Shown: positions 1-8,713, numbered from the stretch's first letter. The stretch is DNA of 57,135 nucleotides from HGM04593 sp045592125 (GCA_045592125.1 JAZNUE010000069.1:1-57135), one strand, 5' to 3'. Made by a program: numbers and translations. The notes: generated by a model not told the origin, from the letters alone.

Positions 1-150
1 GAGGAATCTCAAGCTTTGCGTAGCATTAAACCGAAGGACCAAAGTCAAGAATCTCAAACTTTTCGCGTTCCTTGTCATCCTGAGCGTAGCGAAGGATCTA
101 ATGGGTGTCGGCCGAGATGTTTCGCTTTGCTCAACATGACAAGTCCTGTC
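1..150. repeat. Dispersed palindromic repeat (family R1), copy 1
   Basis: The stretch holds the core TGTCATCCTGAGCGTAGCG near 75-95 and the opposing half with CTCAACATGACA near 130-142. Related copies lie near 6887-6955, 17119-17305, 38760-39056 and 47721-47810. The segment 150-190 adds three short AGTACAGAG units. No gene is visible here. The family resembles the small palindromic intergenic repeats common in Bacteroidota genomes; a transposase partner is not visible. Confidence 0.7.
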
Positions 151-313
151 TAGAGTACAGAGTACAGAGATAGATAACTGAGTACAGAGGAAGTCTTGTA
201 ATTCAAATGACAAACTGCAAAGTCCAGGCAGCCAACACTCACTGCATCGGACATCGCTCCACCCCACTCAAATACCATTCACGGAGATTTTTCAAAAAAA
301 ATCCACAAAACGC

Positions 314-344
314 TTGCACAGTCCACAAGTTTGATATACCTTTG
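314..344 (+). promoter_or_regulatory. Promoter of tRNA-Ser(TGA)
   Basis: TTG at 314-316, a 20-nt spacer and TACCTTTG at 337-344 match the Bacteroidota housekeeping promoter form (-33 TTG, -7 TAnnTTTG). Transcription would start near 350, giving about a 40-nt leader before the tRNA at 390. Confidence 0.75.
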
Positions 345-389
345 CAACGTCAAACGGGAAAGACCACTTCCCTTGACAACAAAACCTTA

Positions 390-474
390 GGAGAGGTGGC
401 AGAGTGGTCGATTGCACCGGTCTTGAAAACCGACGTACCGAGAGGTACCGGGGGTTCGAATCCCTCTCTCTCCG
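390..474 (+). tRNA. tRNA-Ser (anticodon TGA)
   Basis: Class II tRNA with a long variable arm. The acceptor stem GGAGAGG pairs with TCTCTCC (one G-T pair), the anticodon loop is CTTGAAA with anticodon TGA, and the T loop is TTCGAAT. The discriminator base is G and CCA is not encoded. The last 16 bases of the gene plus the seven bases after it (459-481) are repeated exactly at 574-596, which suggests an old integration event at the tRNA 3' end. Confidence 0.96.
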
Positions 475-481
475 CTAAAAG

Positions 482-536
482 AAAAGCAGACAGAAACTCA
501 AATTTATTTGAAGGTTTGTCTGCTTTTTCTTTTTGC
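482..536 (+). terminator. Terminator after tRNA-Ser(TGA)
   Basis: The stem AAAAGCAGACA pairs with TGTCTGCTTTT around an AT-rich loop and is followed by a T-rich tail. A near-identical hairpin occurs again at 684-740, and both are followed by GCAAGGATG, so hairpin and tail may move as one module. Confidence 0.8.
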
Positions 537-573
537 AAGGATGCCCGCGGCAGCGCAAGGGATGGACAAAGTC

Positions 574-596
574 AATCCCTCTCTCTCCGCTAAAAG
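574..596 (+). repeat. Duplicated tRNA-Ser 3' end
   Basis: These 23 bases are identical to 459-481, the tRNA-Ser(TGA) 3' end plus flank. Between the copies lie only the terminator hairpin and a short GC-rich tail with CGCGGCAGCGCA. This is the signature left when an element integrates at a tRNA 3' end and restores it. No integrase is present, so it is a scar or a minimal element. The copy is followed by its own terminator at 592-622. Confidence 0.75.
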
Positions 597-622
597 CGAT
601 TTAACAAGTTGGTCGCTTTTTG
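592..622 (+). terminator. Terminator after the duplicated tRNA tail
   Basis: AAAAGCGA at 592-599 pairs with TCGCTTTT at 613-620 and a T run follows. It is probably the original terminator of the tRNA before the 115-bp duplication displaced it. Confidence 0.6.
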
Positions 623-683
623 ATTAAAAGCGCGGACAAATTACGGACGAATAAGATATTGGTTCACCTGCAATTTATGACGA

Positions 684-740
684 AAAAAAGCAGACAGAAG
701 TTCAAATAATTTGAAGGTCTGTCTGCTTTTTCTTTTGCAA
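684..740. terminator. Bidirectional terminator at the 3' end of the FNT gene
   Basis: The inverted repeat AAAGCAGACAGA / TCTGTCTGCTTT carries T runs on both strands. It sits just past the stop of the minus-strand transporter (ends at 752). It is a second copy of the hairpin at 482-536, including the trailing GCAAGGATG. Confidence 0.75.
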
Positions 741-751
741 GGATGTAGTTC

Positions 752-1372
752 TCAGTCCTTGGGTGCTATGAAGCGGTAGAGGTTACATCCTATGAAGTTG
801 CCTATTACAAGGCATGGATAGAGCAATGCAACCTGAGCAAGGTGCGCTCCAGTATACTCTACCGGCACTGTCATGTAGTAGAACGCGTCGGCAAGGCAGT
901 GCGGGAAACCGCAGTTGATGAAGAGGGGCACACCAAAAAGGAGCGTCAGCGGCTTGCCTTCGCGCGCGAAGGTAACAACTGTAGTCATTATGAAACCGCA
1001 GCCTATTGCAAGCAGGCCTGCACGAAGAGGACCAATCGCCAGACGCGACTCAAGGATTCTCTGTGCCTGCTCGCCAAGTTCAATAGGAGACATGCGCGCC
1101 AGCAATGAAACCAGCAGGCATCCGCAGATATTGCCGAAAAGGATAAAGAGCAGTTCCCCAATGGCCTTGAGCCAGCGCGAACGGCCGTCCTCGGTGCGCA
1201 AGGGGATGAAACCGGCCGTACCGGTGTAGAGCTTGAGCCGGTAGTTTACAACTGTGAGGAGACCGAACGAGAAGAGCACGGCACCTATTATGTTGGGGAA
1301 TGCGAGATAGCCCCATCCGGCAATGGCCACCGCCACACCCGAAAGGATTGATGAACGGAATGTATCTTTCAT
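752..1372 (-). CDS. Formate/nitrite transporter (FNT) family protein
   Basis: Predicted inner-membrane channel of the FocA/NirC family, which moves small monovalent anions such as formate or nitrite. The protein is strongly hydrophobic with about six membrane segments. The stretch CGFPHCLADAFYYM matches the FNT motif carrying the conserved pore histidine (GFEH...ANMF in characterised members), and GNFIGCNLYR near the C terminus matches the last conserved block. The frame is open up to 1444, but the first 24 residues of that form are hydrophilic and repeat-like, so I chose the ATG at 1372 (206 aa). This is shorter than the usual 250-280 aa, so the N-terminal helix may be trimmed. The substrate cannot be told from sequence. 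It has its own hairpin terminator and no operon partner. Confidence 0.75.
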   Translation of the reverse strand: MKDTFRSSILSGVAVAIAGWGYLAFPNIIGAVLFSFGLLTVVNYRLKLYTGTAGFIPLRTEDGRSRWLKAIGELLFILFGNICGCLLVSLLARMSPIELGEQAQRILESRLAIGPLRAGLLAIGCGFIMTTVVTFAREGKPLTLLFGVPLFINCGFPHCLADAFYYMTVPVEYTGAHLAQVALLYPCLVIGNFIGCNLYRFIAPKD

Positions 1373-1485
1373 ATTATAACCGGTTATTAAATATCTTGTT
1401 ATTGGGTTTTCTCTTTTCTGTAATCTTTTCGTTTTGCTACTCATGTAGTATTTTCCTGCTACCTACGGTTCACTTTTCCGCTTTC

Positions 1486-1585
1486 ACTTTTCACCTCACT
1501 CCGTGAGCTTGAGCCTGCTTCCGCTCGCTGTGTACGTAAATGAATTTACGCCCGCTCGCTTACCCGCAGCCTTCACCTTTCTCCT
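1486..1585 (-). repeat. Stop-codon-abutting repeat (family R2), copy 1
   Basis: Read on the minus strand, this element of about 100 bp begins directly after the malQ TAA stop with AGGAGAAAGGTGAAGGCTGC. A second copy of the same orientation and sequence starts directly after the GH92 TAA stop at 17425. It contains an internal inverted repeat, CGTAAATTCATTTACG, and ends in a purine-rich GTGAAAAGTGAAAG tract. Confidence 0.8.
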
Positions 1586-4273
1586 TTATACACACCGTCC
1601 TGAGTCCTCAATCATCCTGCGCAATGTGCTGTTAAAGGTGCGCTCTTCCATCATCTGCTCCAGCGGTATGTGCATACGGTAGTTCCATTGGTGGTCGCGG
1701 TTCGAGGGAACGTTCACACGCTCGTCATCGGGATTCTCGCGGCGCAGGCGCTCATCCATTGCCATCCAGTCCTGCCATGCAATAAGCGCAAAGGCCGAGG
1801 GCGAATTAAGGTGCTGCATGAGTATGCTGCGCGCTATCCCGCCGTCCATCTCGGCAGGCGCCTTGCCTTCAAGGCCAAGGGCATGGCTGTAGAACTGCTG
1901 AGTCACGGCCTCGTCCTCGCGCCACCAGCCGCGCAGGATGCTCATGTCGTGTGTTGACGGTGTCGCTACCGACAGGTAAGGATAGGCCTCGGGGCGGGCA
2001 AACGGCTCGCCATAGACCTTTGGCATGCGCTGAATCTCAAGCGAGAGCACCTGAAGGTTCTTCATGACCCAGGGCACGCAGGCCGGTATCATGCCAAGGT
2101 CCTCGCCGCAGGCCGTCATGCTGGTAGAGAGGAGCAGCGGCGCAAGCTTGCGCATTCCCTCGCGGTACCAGTGCATGGTGTGGCGGTTGTAGAAGTAGTC
2201 CTCATATATGTGGTCATAGGCTATGCGGTCGCCGAATTCCAGTTGTTCATAGGCCTCGGTCTCGTTGCCAAGGATACGCGGCACGAACTTTCCGGGCTCG
2301 TGCATGTCACGCATGAACAGCACATTTCCATAGAGGTGCTGGAGCGCAGCCTTGAGCGGATCCGGGAGCTTGGGAGTGCGCTCGAATATGTAATAGGCCA
2401 GGGTATTGGCATTGTCAATCTCGGGCCTGAAGACGTATGTGCCGTCAGGGCACTTCTCAAGGAACGCCTCGGCTATAATCCTTGCTTTCCGGGGGAACAG
2501 CGACTTGAGGACCTCCTCGTCAATATAAGGGCGGGTATGCAGCGCTTCGTTGAACTCAAAGCCGGCCTTCTCGATTTCCTCTACTGTAAGCGGCATGTTA
2601 GGAGAGAAGCTGCCGGCAAGGCCGCTCTTGGCAGTGCGCGGGATTTCCCATATGCGGAAGAAACCGAGTATGTGGTCAATGCGGTAAGCGTCGAAGAAAC
2701 TTGACATGTACTGCAGGCGGCGGCGCCACCATGAGTATCCGTCGGCCGCCATTGCCTGCCAGTTGTATGTGGGGAATCCCCAGTTCTGGCCGTCGGCCGA
2801 GAACATGTCGGGAGGGGCTCCTGCCGAAACCTGCAGGTTGAACTGCGACGCGTCGCACCACACGTCTACACCGTTAGGGGCAACGCCGATGGGAATATCG
2901 CCCTTGAGGGCGACACCCTTGCTGTTGGCATAGAGGTGCGCCTCGGAGAGCTGGGTATAAAGGATGTACTGCACATAGGAGCAGAACTGCATTTCGCGCA
3001 CAGCGTCGGAGTATTCGGCGGTGACACGGTCCCATGTACTTGAATCGTACTGCGGGTAATCCTTCCACTCCCACATGTTGCTATGCAGGCGTGTGGAGAG
3101 GAAACGGAAGAGGCAATATGGCCTCAGCCACTGTTCCTGCTCTCTGCAGAAGGCCTTGTAGCCTTCGCTGGAAAGGATATCAGAGGAGGCCTCGTTAAAG
3201 AGCTCGCGCAGATAGGCTATCTTGAGACGGTAGACCTGGGCATACTTTACCGTGGGGTGCGAGTTCAGTTTCTGCCGTTCCTTCTGGTAATAGGCATTGC
3301 GCTTTTCGCTCGCAAGGGCAGGAAGCGCCGACATGTCGGCATATATAGGGTTCAGCGCATACACCGACACGCAGTTATAGGGGTATGAGTCCTCGTTGCC
3401 GCCGCACACCGTGGTGTCGTTCACTGGCAGCAGCTGCAGTATGTTCTGTCCTGTTGCCGAGAGCCAGTCGGCCATGAGCCTTATGTCGCCGAAGTCTCCT
3501 ATGCCCCACCCGTGTGCCGAGCGCAAGGAGAAGAGCGGGATTACGGTTCCGGCAACGCGCAGGGCAGGCGCGCCGAGCCTGAGCTCGTCGAGCTGGTAGA
3601 AGTAATTTGTCGCCGCCTCGAAATCGGGCAGCAGTATGTGGCGGTTCTCGCCCTCCTCCCAACGCACGGCACCGTCCTCGCCCACAGCAATGAACTTGTA
3701 GTAAAGGCCGCCGTTAAGGATTGTCTCCACATCAAAGGTTACGCTCCAGCGGTTAGGCACGCGCTGCTGCATGCGCAAGGCGCGCCTGGGGTCCCATGCC
3801 CCGAGCACATCGGCGTCGCCCACAAGACAGAGGCGCTCGCCCTTGAGCAGGCCGCTCACATAGAGAGAGAAGGTGACGCTGCGGTTATACCAGTTGATAC
3901 TGGGCTCATCAAGGCTGAGGCCGCGCTTGTCGAAGAAACGGAAAAGGTTCGTCTGCTCATAGTATCCAAGCGGAGAGTCGAGCCACATGTCATGCACAAT
4001 GTAGTTGCGGTTGACACAGTTGAAGCGGAGCCTGTGGGGGGTAATGTCCCACTCGTTGCATATTGGCCTGCCGCCGAGCAGCACCTCGTAGCCATACTGC
4101 ACATGGCCATAGTCCTCGCTCACCTCCATTGAACCGCGCCACCACCCTTTCTGCACCTCGCGCAGCGAGAGGACGCCTTCGGTTGCATACCCGTTATCAT
4201 CGAGCATGTAGCGTATGTACATGGCAGCGCCTTCGGGCGCACCGTAACGTATGTTGAATTCCAGGAATTTCAT
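1586..4273 (-). CDS. malQ: 4-alpha-glucanotransferase (DPE2-like, GH77)
   Basis: Disproportionating enzyme that transfers alpha-1,4-glucan segments during maltodextrin or glycogen breakdown in the cytoplasm. The 895-aa length and two N-terminal starch-binding modules (CBM20-like, about residues 1-115 and 125-240) match the plant DPE2 / Bacteroidota type rather than the 500-700 aa bacterial MalQ. The GH77 domain fills residues 260-880. Catalytic blocks are visible: nucleophile Asp in AYRIDHILGF (about 530), acid/base Glu in CGEDLGMIP (about 723) and the stabilising Asp in STHDMS (about 776). No signal peptide. Monocistronic. The stop codon is followed at once by repeat family R2. Confidence 0.93.
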   Translation of the reverse strand: MKFLEFNIRYGAPEGAAMYIRYMLDDNGYATEGVLSLREVQKGWWRGSMEVSEDYGHVQYGYEVLLGGRPICNEWDITPHRLRFNCVNRNYIVHDMWLDSPLGYYEQTNLFRFFDKRGLSLDEPSINWYNRSVTFSLYVSGLLKGERLCLVGDADVLGAWDPRRALRMQQRVPNRWSVTFDVETILNGGLYYKFIAVGEDGAVRWEEGENRHILLPDFEAATNYFYQLDELRLGAPALRVAGTVIPLFSLRSAHGWGIGDFGDIRLMADWLSATGQNILQLLPVNDTTVCGGNEDSYPYNCVSVYALNPIYADMSALPALASEKRNAYYQKERQKLNSHPTVKYAQVYRLKIAYLRELFNEASSDILSSEGYKAFCREQEQWLRPYCLFRFLSTRLHSNMWEWKDYPQYDSSTWDRVTAEYSDAVREMQFCSYVQYILYTQLSEAHLYANSKGVALKGDIPIGVAPNGVDVWCDASQFNLQVSAGAPPDMFSADGQNWGFPTYNWQAMAADGYSWWRRRLQYMSSFFDAYRIDHILGFFRIWEIPRTAKSGLAGSFSPNMPLTVEEIEKAGFEFNEALHTRPYIDEEVLKSLFPRKARIIAEAFLEKCPDGTYVFRPEIDNANTLAYYIFERTPKLPDPLKAALQHLYGNVLFMRDMHEPGKFVPRILGNETEAYEQLEFGDRIAYDHIYEDYFYNRHTMHWYREGMRKLAPLLLSTSMTACGEDLGMIPACVPWVMKNLQVLSLEIQRMPKVYGEPFARPEAYPYLSVATPSTHDMSILRGWWREDEAVTQQFYSHALGLEGKAPAEMDGGIARSILMQHLNSPSAFALIAWQDWMAMDERLRRENPDDERVNVPSNRDHQWNYRMHIPLEQMMEERTFNSTLRRMIEDSGRCV

Positions 4274-4346
4274 TGTTGCCGTCGTTTTATACCATAAAAA
4301 TGCCTGTCCATTTGCCGGAACCCCCTGCGAAATCTTACGATTTCCC

Positions 4347-4368
4347 GTCCCTCATCGCGAAGAGGGAC
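4347..4368. repeat. Small inverted repeat GTCCCTC/GAGGGAC
   Basis: GTCCCTC at 4347-4353 and GAGGGAC at 4362-4368 form a hairpin in the malQ-amidase intergenic region. The same arms recur at 12670-12688 and 12877-12898, so this is a dispersed palindromic motif rather than a gene-specific terminator. Confidence 0.5.
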
Positions 4369-4401
4369 AGCAGGAATGCAGGACAGTACCCTTAAACAAG
4401 G

Positions 4402-4431
4402 CTAATATACAACAATTTTCCAAACCAGCAA
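4402..4431 (-). promoter_or_regulatory. Possible malQ promoter
   Basis: On the minus strand TTG (4429-4431) and TATATTAG (4402-4409) are 19 nt apart, close to the Bacteroidota consensus although the -7 box has one mismatch. It implies a leader of about 120 nt that contains the GTCCCTC hairpin. Confidence 0.4.
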
Positions 4432-4501
4432 CCCGATAATGCCATATTCATGAGCCTATAGCACTTTTTACCGGCAGTTTCCTTAAATAAAGTTATCTTT
4501 T

Positions 4502-4532
4502 TTGAATAATAAGATAAATTGGAGTAATTTTG
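4502..4532 (+). promoter_or_regulatory. Promoter of the amidase-MCE operon
   Basis: TTG at 4502-4504, a 20-nt spacer and TAATTTTG at 4525-4532 match the Bacteroidota promoter. Transcription would start near 4538 and give a 5' UTR of about 110 nt before the ATG at 4648. Confidence 0.7.
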
Positions 4533-4647
4533 CACAGAATAGACATCTCACAGACAGGAGAGAGCCTTCACTGCGCCAAGGATGACTGGACCGCCAGGCC
4601 CGGCCATGCTGGCAAGGCGAAGCGGCACTCACACGCATAGACAGGAC

Positions 4648-5793
4648 ATGGCAAGAGCAAAGGCGGCACTGATAATACTTTTGCTGTTCATAGGCATGGG
4701 CAGCATTTTCGCGCAGAAGGGCAAGGAAAGGCCTTTCACCGTGGTCATTGACCCTGGGCACGGAGGCACCGACCCGGGCGCGCTGGGCAGGAACGCCAAG
4801 GAGAAGGACGTGAACCTTAAGGTGTCGAGGCTGCTGGCAAGCATGATTGAGGAGGAATATCCCGAGATAAAGATTATATTCACACGCAAGACCGACGTGC
4901 AGGTACAGCTTGCAAGGCGCGCCGCCATAGCGAACAACGCCAATGCCGACCTCTTTATCTCAATCCACTCCAACGCCTCCAAGAACCGTTCGGCAAATGG
5001 CTGCGAGACATTTACGCTGGGTGCCGGAAGCAGCGCCGAGGCAAAGGCCGCCGCTATGTACGAGAATGAGGTGATTCTCTCCGAGGATAACTTCGAGGAG
5101 ATATACAAGGGATTCAACCCGCGTTCAAGCGAGAGCTACATTATATTTGAGCTCATGCGCGGGCAGGACATGGAGATGAGCGCCGAGCTGGCGCAGATGG
5201 TGCAGAAAGGGATGGTCAAGAGCACCGGCCTGCGCGACAGGGGCGTCTCCTCGGCCGGTTTCCTTGTGCTGCACAAGACTGTGATGCCCAAGATACTTGT
5301 CGAGATAGGCTTCATAAGCAACCGCGAGGAAGAGAAGTTCATTGCCTCGGCCGCAGGGCAGAAGAAACTTGCAAAAGGAATATTTGACGGATTCTCGGAA
5401 TACTACAGCCTCTACAGCAGGACAAAGAGCGGCAGCCTGGAGAAGGCGGAAAGCAGCACAAAGAGCGGAAAGGCAAGCAGCGCCACAAACAAAGGAAGCA
5501 AGGAGCGTGTTAGCAAAAGCGGCGTGCCGGTGTTCAAGGTGCAGATATTCGCTACAGACAAGGCGCTAAAGAAGAATGACGCAAGGCTCAAGGGCGTAAA
5601 GGCAAGCTACTTCAAGGAGAACGGCATGTACAAGTACACTTACGGCGAGAGCGAGGACTACAACGAGATTGTAAAGAAGAGAAAGGAAATATCAAAGAAG
5701 TTCGGCCAGGCATTCATCATAGCGTTCGTGGACGGCAAGAAAGTAAGCACGCAGGAGGCCATAAGGATGTTCAAGGAGAGGAACGGCAAGTGA
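4648..5793 (+). CDS. N-acetylmuramoyl-L-alanine amidase (Amidase_3) with C-terminal SPOR-like region
   Basis: Periplasmic zinc amidase that cuts the bond between MurNAc and L-Ala of the peptide stem, used in cell separation and wall turnover. The ATG at 4648 starts a clear signal peptide (MARAKAALIILLLF...FAQ); the upstream ATG at 4582 would add 22 proline- and arginine-rich residues and is unlikely. The Amidase_3 domain covers about 30-240. Zinc ligands are His38 in DPGHGG, Glu52 in NAKEKD and His in ISIHSN; the catalytic Glu is in LVEIGFISN. A lysine/serine-rich linker follows, then a region (about 290-375, FKVQIFATDK...) resembling a SPOR peptidoglycan-binding fold. It is followed 58 bp later by an MCE gene, a common Bacteroidales pairing. 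Confidence 0.9.
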   Translation: MARAKAALIILLLFIGMGSIFAQKGKERPFTVVIDPGHGGTDPGALGRNAKEKDVNLKVSRLLASMIEEEYPEIKIIFTRKTDVQVQLARRAAIANNANADLFISIHSNASKNRSANGCETFTLGAGSSAEAKAAAMYENEVILSEDNFEEIYKGFNPRSSESYIIFELMRGQDMEMSAELAQMVQKGMVKSTGLRDRGVSSAGFLVLHKTVMPKILVEIGFISNREEEKFIASAAGQKKLAKGIFDGFSEYYSLYSRTKSGSLEKAESSTKSGKASSATNKGSKERVSKSGVPVFKVQIFATDKALKKNDARLKGVKASYFKENGMYKYTYGESEDYNEIVKKRKEISKKFGQAFIIAFVDGKKVSTQEAIRMFKERNGK

Positions 5794-5851
5794 GGGCTTA
5801 CATTACATAGAAATAGGACAAGAGTAATATAACTGTTATAACATAGCGAAA

Positions 5852-6757
5852 ATGGCAAAAGGAAGATTTACACGCGAATTCTGGATAGGTTTCCTGGGAA
5901 TTCTTGCACTGCTTATAATTTACTTCCTCATAAATTTCTTCAAGGGAATAAGCGTGCTCGACAAGGGCAACGTATACTACGTGAGGTTCAGCAATATCGG
6001 CGAGATTGTAAAAACCAGCCCTGTATTCATCAACGGGTACAAGGTGGGCAACGTGCAGGGCATTGACTACAACTTCGAGACAAGAGAGGGAGCCGTAGTG
6101 GAGCTCGCTATTGACGACAGGCTTAGGCTTCCCGTGGGAAGTACCGCCGAGATTAACCTTGAGCTGCTGGGGAGCAGCAGCATTAGCATTATCACTAGCA
6201 AGAGCAGTGCCTTCCTGCAGCCAGGCGACACCATCGCCGGCAAGCTCAACGGCGGCGCGCTGGACGAGGCGGGAAAGATATTGCCCGTGCTTAGCGAGAT
6301 GCTGCCAAAGGTAGACTCAATACTAATGTCGGTGAACGGCATACTCGGCAACCCGGCAATAAACAACACTCTGAGCAACGTCGAGCAGCTTACGGCAGAG
6401 CTGGGCAGCACGTCGGCACAGCTGAACAGCCTGCTGAAGGGCGACATAGCAACCGCAGGCAGCAAGCTGGTGGAACTGGAGGACGAGATGCTTGAGCTCT
6501 CGTCAAAGCTCAACGAGATTGAGTACCAGAACATCGTCGCGTCGCTCGAGGCGTCGGTAAAGAACATTGAGGCAATCACCGCCTCGCTGGACAGCGGCGA
6601 AGGCACAGCCGGCATGCTGCTCAAGGACAGCACGCTCTACAACAGGCTAAGCGAGACATGCGAGTCGGCAAATGCGCTGCTCGAGGACCTCAAGAGCAAC
6701 CCCAAGAGATATGTACACTTCTCAATCTTCGGAAAGAAAGATAAGAAAGAGAAATAA
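5852..6757 (+). CDS. MCE/MlaD family protein
   Basis: Substrate-binding component type of an MCE lipid transport system, anchored in the inner membrane and facing the periplasm. One N-terminal transmembrane helix is visible (about residues 10-30, FWIGFLGILALLIIYFLINF). The MCE domain covers about 36-115 (GNVYYVRFSNIGEIVKTSPV, then VELLGSSSISI-like strands). The remaining 180 residues are helical with Ser/Leu-rich heptads, as in MCE proteins that form a needle. The usual partners MlaE and MlaF are not in this window. It shares the amidase operon, with a 15-bp hairpin after the stop. Confidence 0.88.
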   Translation: MAKGRFTREFWIGFLGILALLIIYFLINFFKGISVLDKGNVYYVRFSNIGEIVKTSPVFINGYKVGNVQGIDYNFETREGAVVELAIDDRLRLPVGSTAEINLELLGSSSISIITSKSSAFLQPGDTIAGKLNGGALDEAGKILPVLSEMLPKVDSILMSVNGILGNPAINNTLSNVEQLTAELGSTSAQLNSLLKGDIATAGSKLVELEDEMLELSSKLNEIEYQNIVASLEASVKNIEAITASLDSGEGTAGMLLKDSTLYNRLSETCESANALLEDLKSNPKRYVHFSIFGKKDKKEK

Positions 6758-6781
6758 TGCAGCAGCACATTAATACACAGG

Positions 6782-6820
6782 CAATTGAAGCGCGCTCCTT
6801 TGGGAAGCGCGCTTCAATTG
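6782..6820. terminator. Perfect 15-bp hairpin after the MCE gene
   Basis: CAATTGAAGCGCGCT at 6782-6796 and AGCGCGCTTCAATTG at 6806-6820 pair perfectly around a 9-nt loop. There is no T run, so it may act by RNA stability as much as by intrinsic termination. Confidence 0.65.
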
Positions 6821-6960
6821 CAAAGAGCAAAGATGAAAGATGAAAGATGAAAGAGCAAAGATGAAAGATGACAATCCCGCGTTCTTGTAATTCTGAGCGT
6901 AGCGAACCAACGGCCGACGCCCGAAGGGGCCAAAGTCAAGAATCTCAAGATTCCAGCCTG
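6821..6960. repeat. Short AAGATGAAAG tandem tract and an R1 repeat fragment
   Basis: Positions 6828-6870 hold repeated AAGATGAAAG units. Positions 6887-6955 carry a one-sided copy of the dispersed R1 family (TTCTGAGCGTAGCGAACC, then GACGCCCGAAGGGGCC). It lies just behind the 3' end of the minus-strand glycosidase gene. No gene is visible here. Confidence 0.6.
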
Positions 6961-6964
6961 CATG

Positions 6965-8632
6965 CTACACCTTTATGTGCCTTGAGAACGTGAGCCCGCC
7001 ATGGCGGTCATATATCCTCACGATATAGTGCCCGCCAGGCAGCCCGCGCACTCCAATGCGCCTTGCATACTTGCCTTTGTATATTATGCGTCCATACATA
7101 TCGGAAACTTCAATACGCGAACCCCAGGCCTGCTGCCCAGGCAATTCAAGTTCCTGCACAAATACATCCTCATCACTGCCCAAGGTCACATAAGAGGGGG
7201 CGCTCTCCCTGCCATAGACATCTACAGCAGTCACTGCCAGCGTCAAGGCACGGAATGCACGGCATTTCCAATTAAAGATGGTGTCAGAGAGAGAAGAGGC
7301 CAGCAAATTGCCGGTATCATTCACATCCACGCTGTTACCCGGCGAGCCATAGACATTGTAACGGAGTGCGGGTTCGGCAGCCGCGCCCTTCACGGCGCTC
7401 CACCCTATGCACATAGCACTGTCGTTCCTTGAAGCAAAAACGACCTTGGGCGCAGCAGGGGCACTACCCTTTGCCCAGGACATTGGCGGCAGCAGGGCCT
7501 TGGCGCGGTACAGCTTCTCATATAGCCCATAGCCGCAACCGAGCAAATGCTCGGCACGGAACATGGCTGTCCCAGCAGTGCCGGCCGAGCGCGAAGTGGA
7601 AATCTGGCGTTCTATTTCAAGCTGCGGCCAGCCGCCATACTCCGGCAAAAGGCGGTAAGCGCCTATTCCCGGCACAATGTGACGCCCATTCGAGTTCTCC
7701 TGCCAGTCGCGAACAAACGGATAGAAGTTGTTGCCGTTAAAATAAAGCATGGGGAAAAGTATATCCATAATGCCCTCGCGCACCCAGGCCTGGGCGTCCT
7801 GATAGACAGCGCCATAGGCATTCCAGCCCAAGGAACTGTAACGGGTGAGGTCGCCGTACTTGCCTAGCGGAGCACAGCTCACACGCACCCAGGGCCTTAT
7901 CTCCTTTACGCACTCATAGACAGCACGGGCAATGGAGGTTATGTTATCGCGGCGCCAATCGGCAAGTGTCATTCCATGGCCGTATCTGCGATACAAGGCT
8001 GCGTCGGGGTAGCCTGCCGTGCGGTCGGGGTAGCGTACATAATCAAGGTGCAGGCCATCGACATCGTAGCCAGACACTATTTCCTTCACAAGCGCAACAA
8101 TATACTCCTTGGTGCCAGGATTTCCCGGTTCCATGTACCACTGCCCTTTGTAATGCGTACACAGGTCGCGGCGGCGGCGAGCCAGCGAACGTTTCCCTTG
8201 ACGCGCGACATGGCTGTCCTTGCCCAGGGGAAGGGTAACCACCCATGCATGCAGCTGCATTCCGCGCTTGTGGCACTCCTCAATGGCAAAGGCCAGCGGG
8301 TCGTACCCTGGCGACTTGCCTGTGACGCCTGTAAAGAGATATGAGAATGGCTCTATGGCCGAGGGATAGATGACATCGCCCCGGACACGCACTTGCAGAA
8401 GCACCGTATTGACATTCAGCGCCTTTAGGGAATCGAGCATTTGGACAAGCTCCGCCTTCTGCCGCTGGGCGCCTTCGCTGTCAAGGGCAACGGTGCGTGG
8501 CCAGTCCAGGTTCTCGATGACTGTGACCCACACGGCACGGTACTCATATTTGGGCTGCACGCCCTGCGCCGCAGAGACCATGCTTGCCAGAAGGCAAGAA
8601 AGGAAAAATGCCACACGTATCTGTCTCATCAT
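6965..8632 (-). CDS. Secreted family 10-like glycosylhydrolase (DUF187/GHL10)
   Basis: Member of the DUF187 (GHL10) group, thought to be glycan hydrolases; the substrate of most members is unknown. A signal peptide is visible (MMRQIRVAFFLSCLLASMVSAAQ). The TIM-barrel domain covers about 28-330, starting with the diagnostic EYRAVWVTVIENLDWP block and containing HLDYVRYP and the MDILFPMLYFNG segment. A fibronectin III-like stretch follows (about 390-470). The C terminus (about 490-555, ISDMYGR-type IEVSDMYGRIIYKG, ending in SRHIKV) resembles a T9SS type A sorting domain, so the protein is probably exported to the surface. Monocistronic and divergent from nifJ. Confidence 0.85.
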   Translation of the reverse strand: MMRQIRVAFFLSCLLASMVSAAQGVQPKYEYRAVWVTVIENLDWPRTVALDSEGAQRQKAELVQMLDSLKALNVNTVLLQVRVRGDVIYPSAIEPFSYLFTGVTGKSPGYDPLAFAIEECHKRGMQLHAWVVTLPLGKDSHVARQGKRSLARRRRDLCTHYKGQWYMEPGNPGTKEYIVALVKEIVSGYDVDGLHLDYVRYPDRTAGYPDAALYRRYGHGMTLADWRRDNITSIARAVYECVKEIRPWVRVSCAPLGKYGDLTRYSSLGWNAYGAVYQDAQAWVREGIMDILFPMLYFNGNNFYPFVRDWQENSNGRHIVPGIGAYRLLPEYGGWPQLEIERQISTSRSAGTAGTAMFRAEHLLGCGYGLYEKLYRAKALLPPMSWAKGSAPAAPKVVFASRNDSAMCIGWSAVKGAAAEPALRYNVYGSPGNSVDVNDTGNLLASSLSDTIFNWKCRAFRALTLAVTAVDVYGRESAPSYVTLGSDEDVFVQELELPGQQAWGSRIEVSDMYGRIIYKGKYARRIGVRGLPGGHYIVRIYDRHGGLTFSRHIKV

Positions 8633-8654
8633 AGGAAATCGTAGGAAATAATTA

Positions 8655-8662
8655 CAAAAGTA
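8655..8662 (-). promoter_or_regulatory. Possible -7 box of the DUF187 gene
   Basis: TACTTTTG on the minus strand fits TAnnTTTG and lies 23 nt before the ATG, but no TTG is found at the right distance upstream. Confidence 0.4.
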
Positions 8663-8705
8663 CTCATTTTCACCTTTTTTTATGGCCTAGTTACCGATTA
8701 TTTTG

Positions 8706-8713
8706 TAACTTTG
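8706..8713 (+). promoter_or_regulatory. Probable -7 box of nifJ
   Basis: TAACTTTG matches the Bacteroidota -7 element; the -33 position is not a good TTG. It predicts a leader of about 110 nt for nifJ. Confidence 0.5.

Noticed and set aside
207..593. A 128-codon open frame spanning tRNA-Ser(TGA)
   Set aside because: It reads through a well-formed tRNA and its terminator; not a plausible protein.
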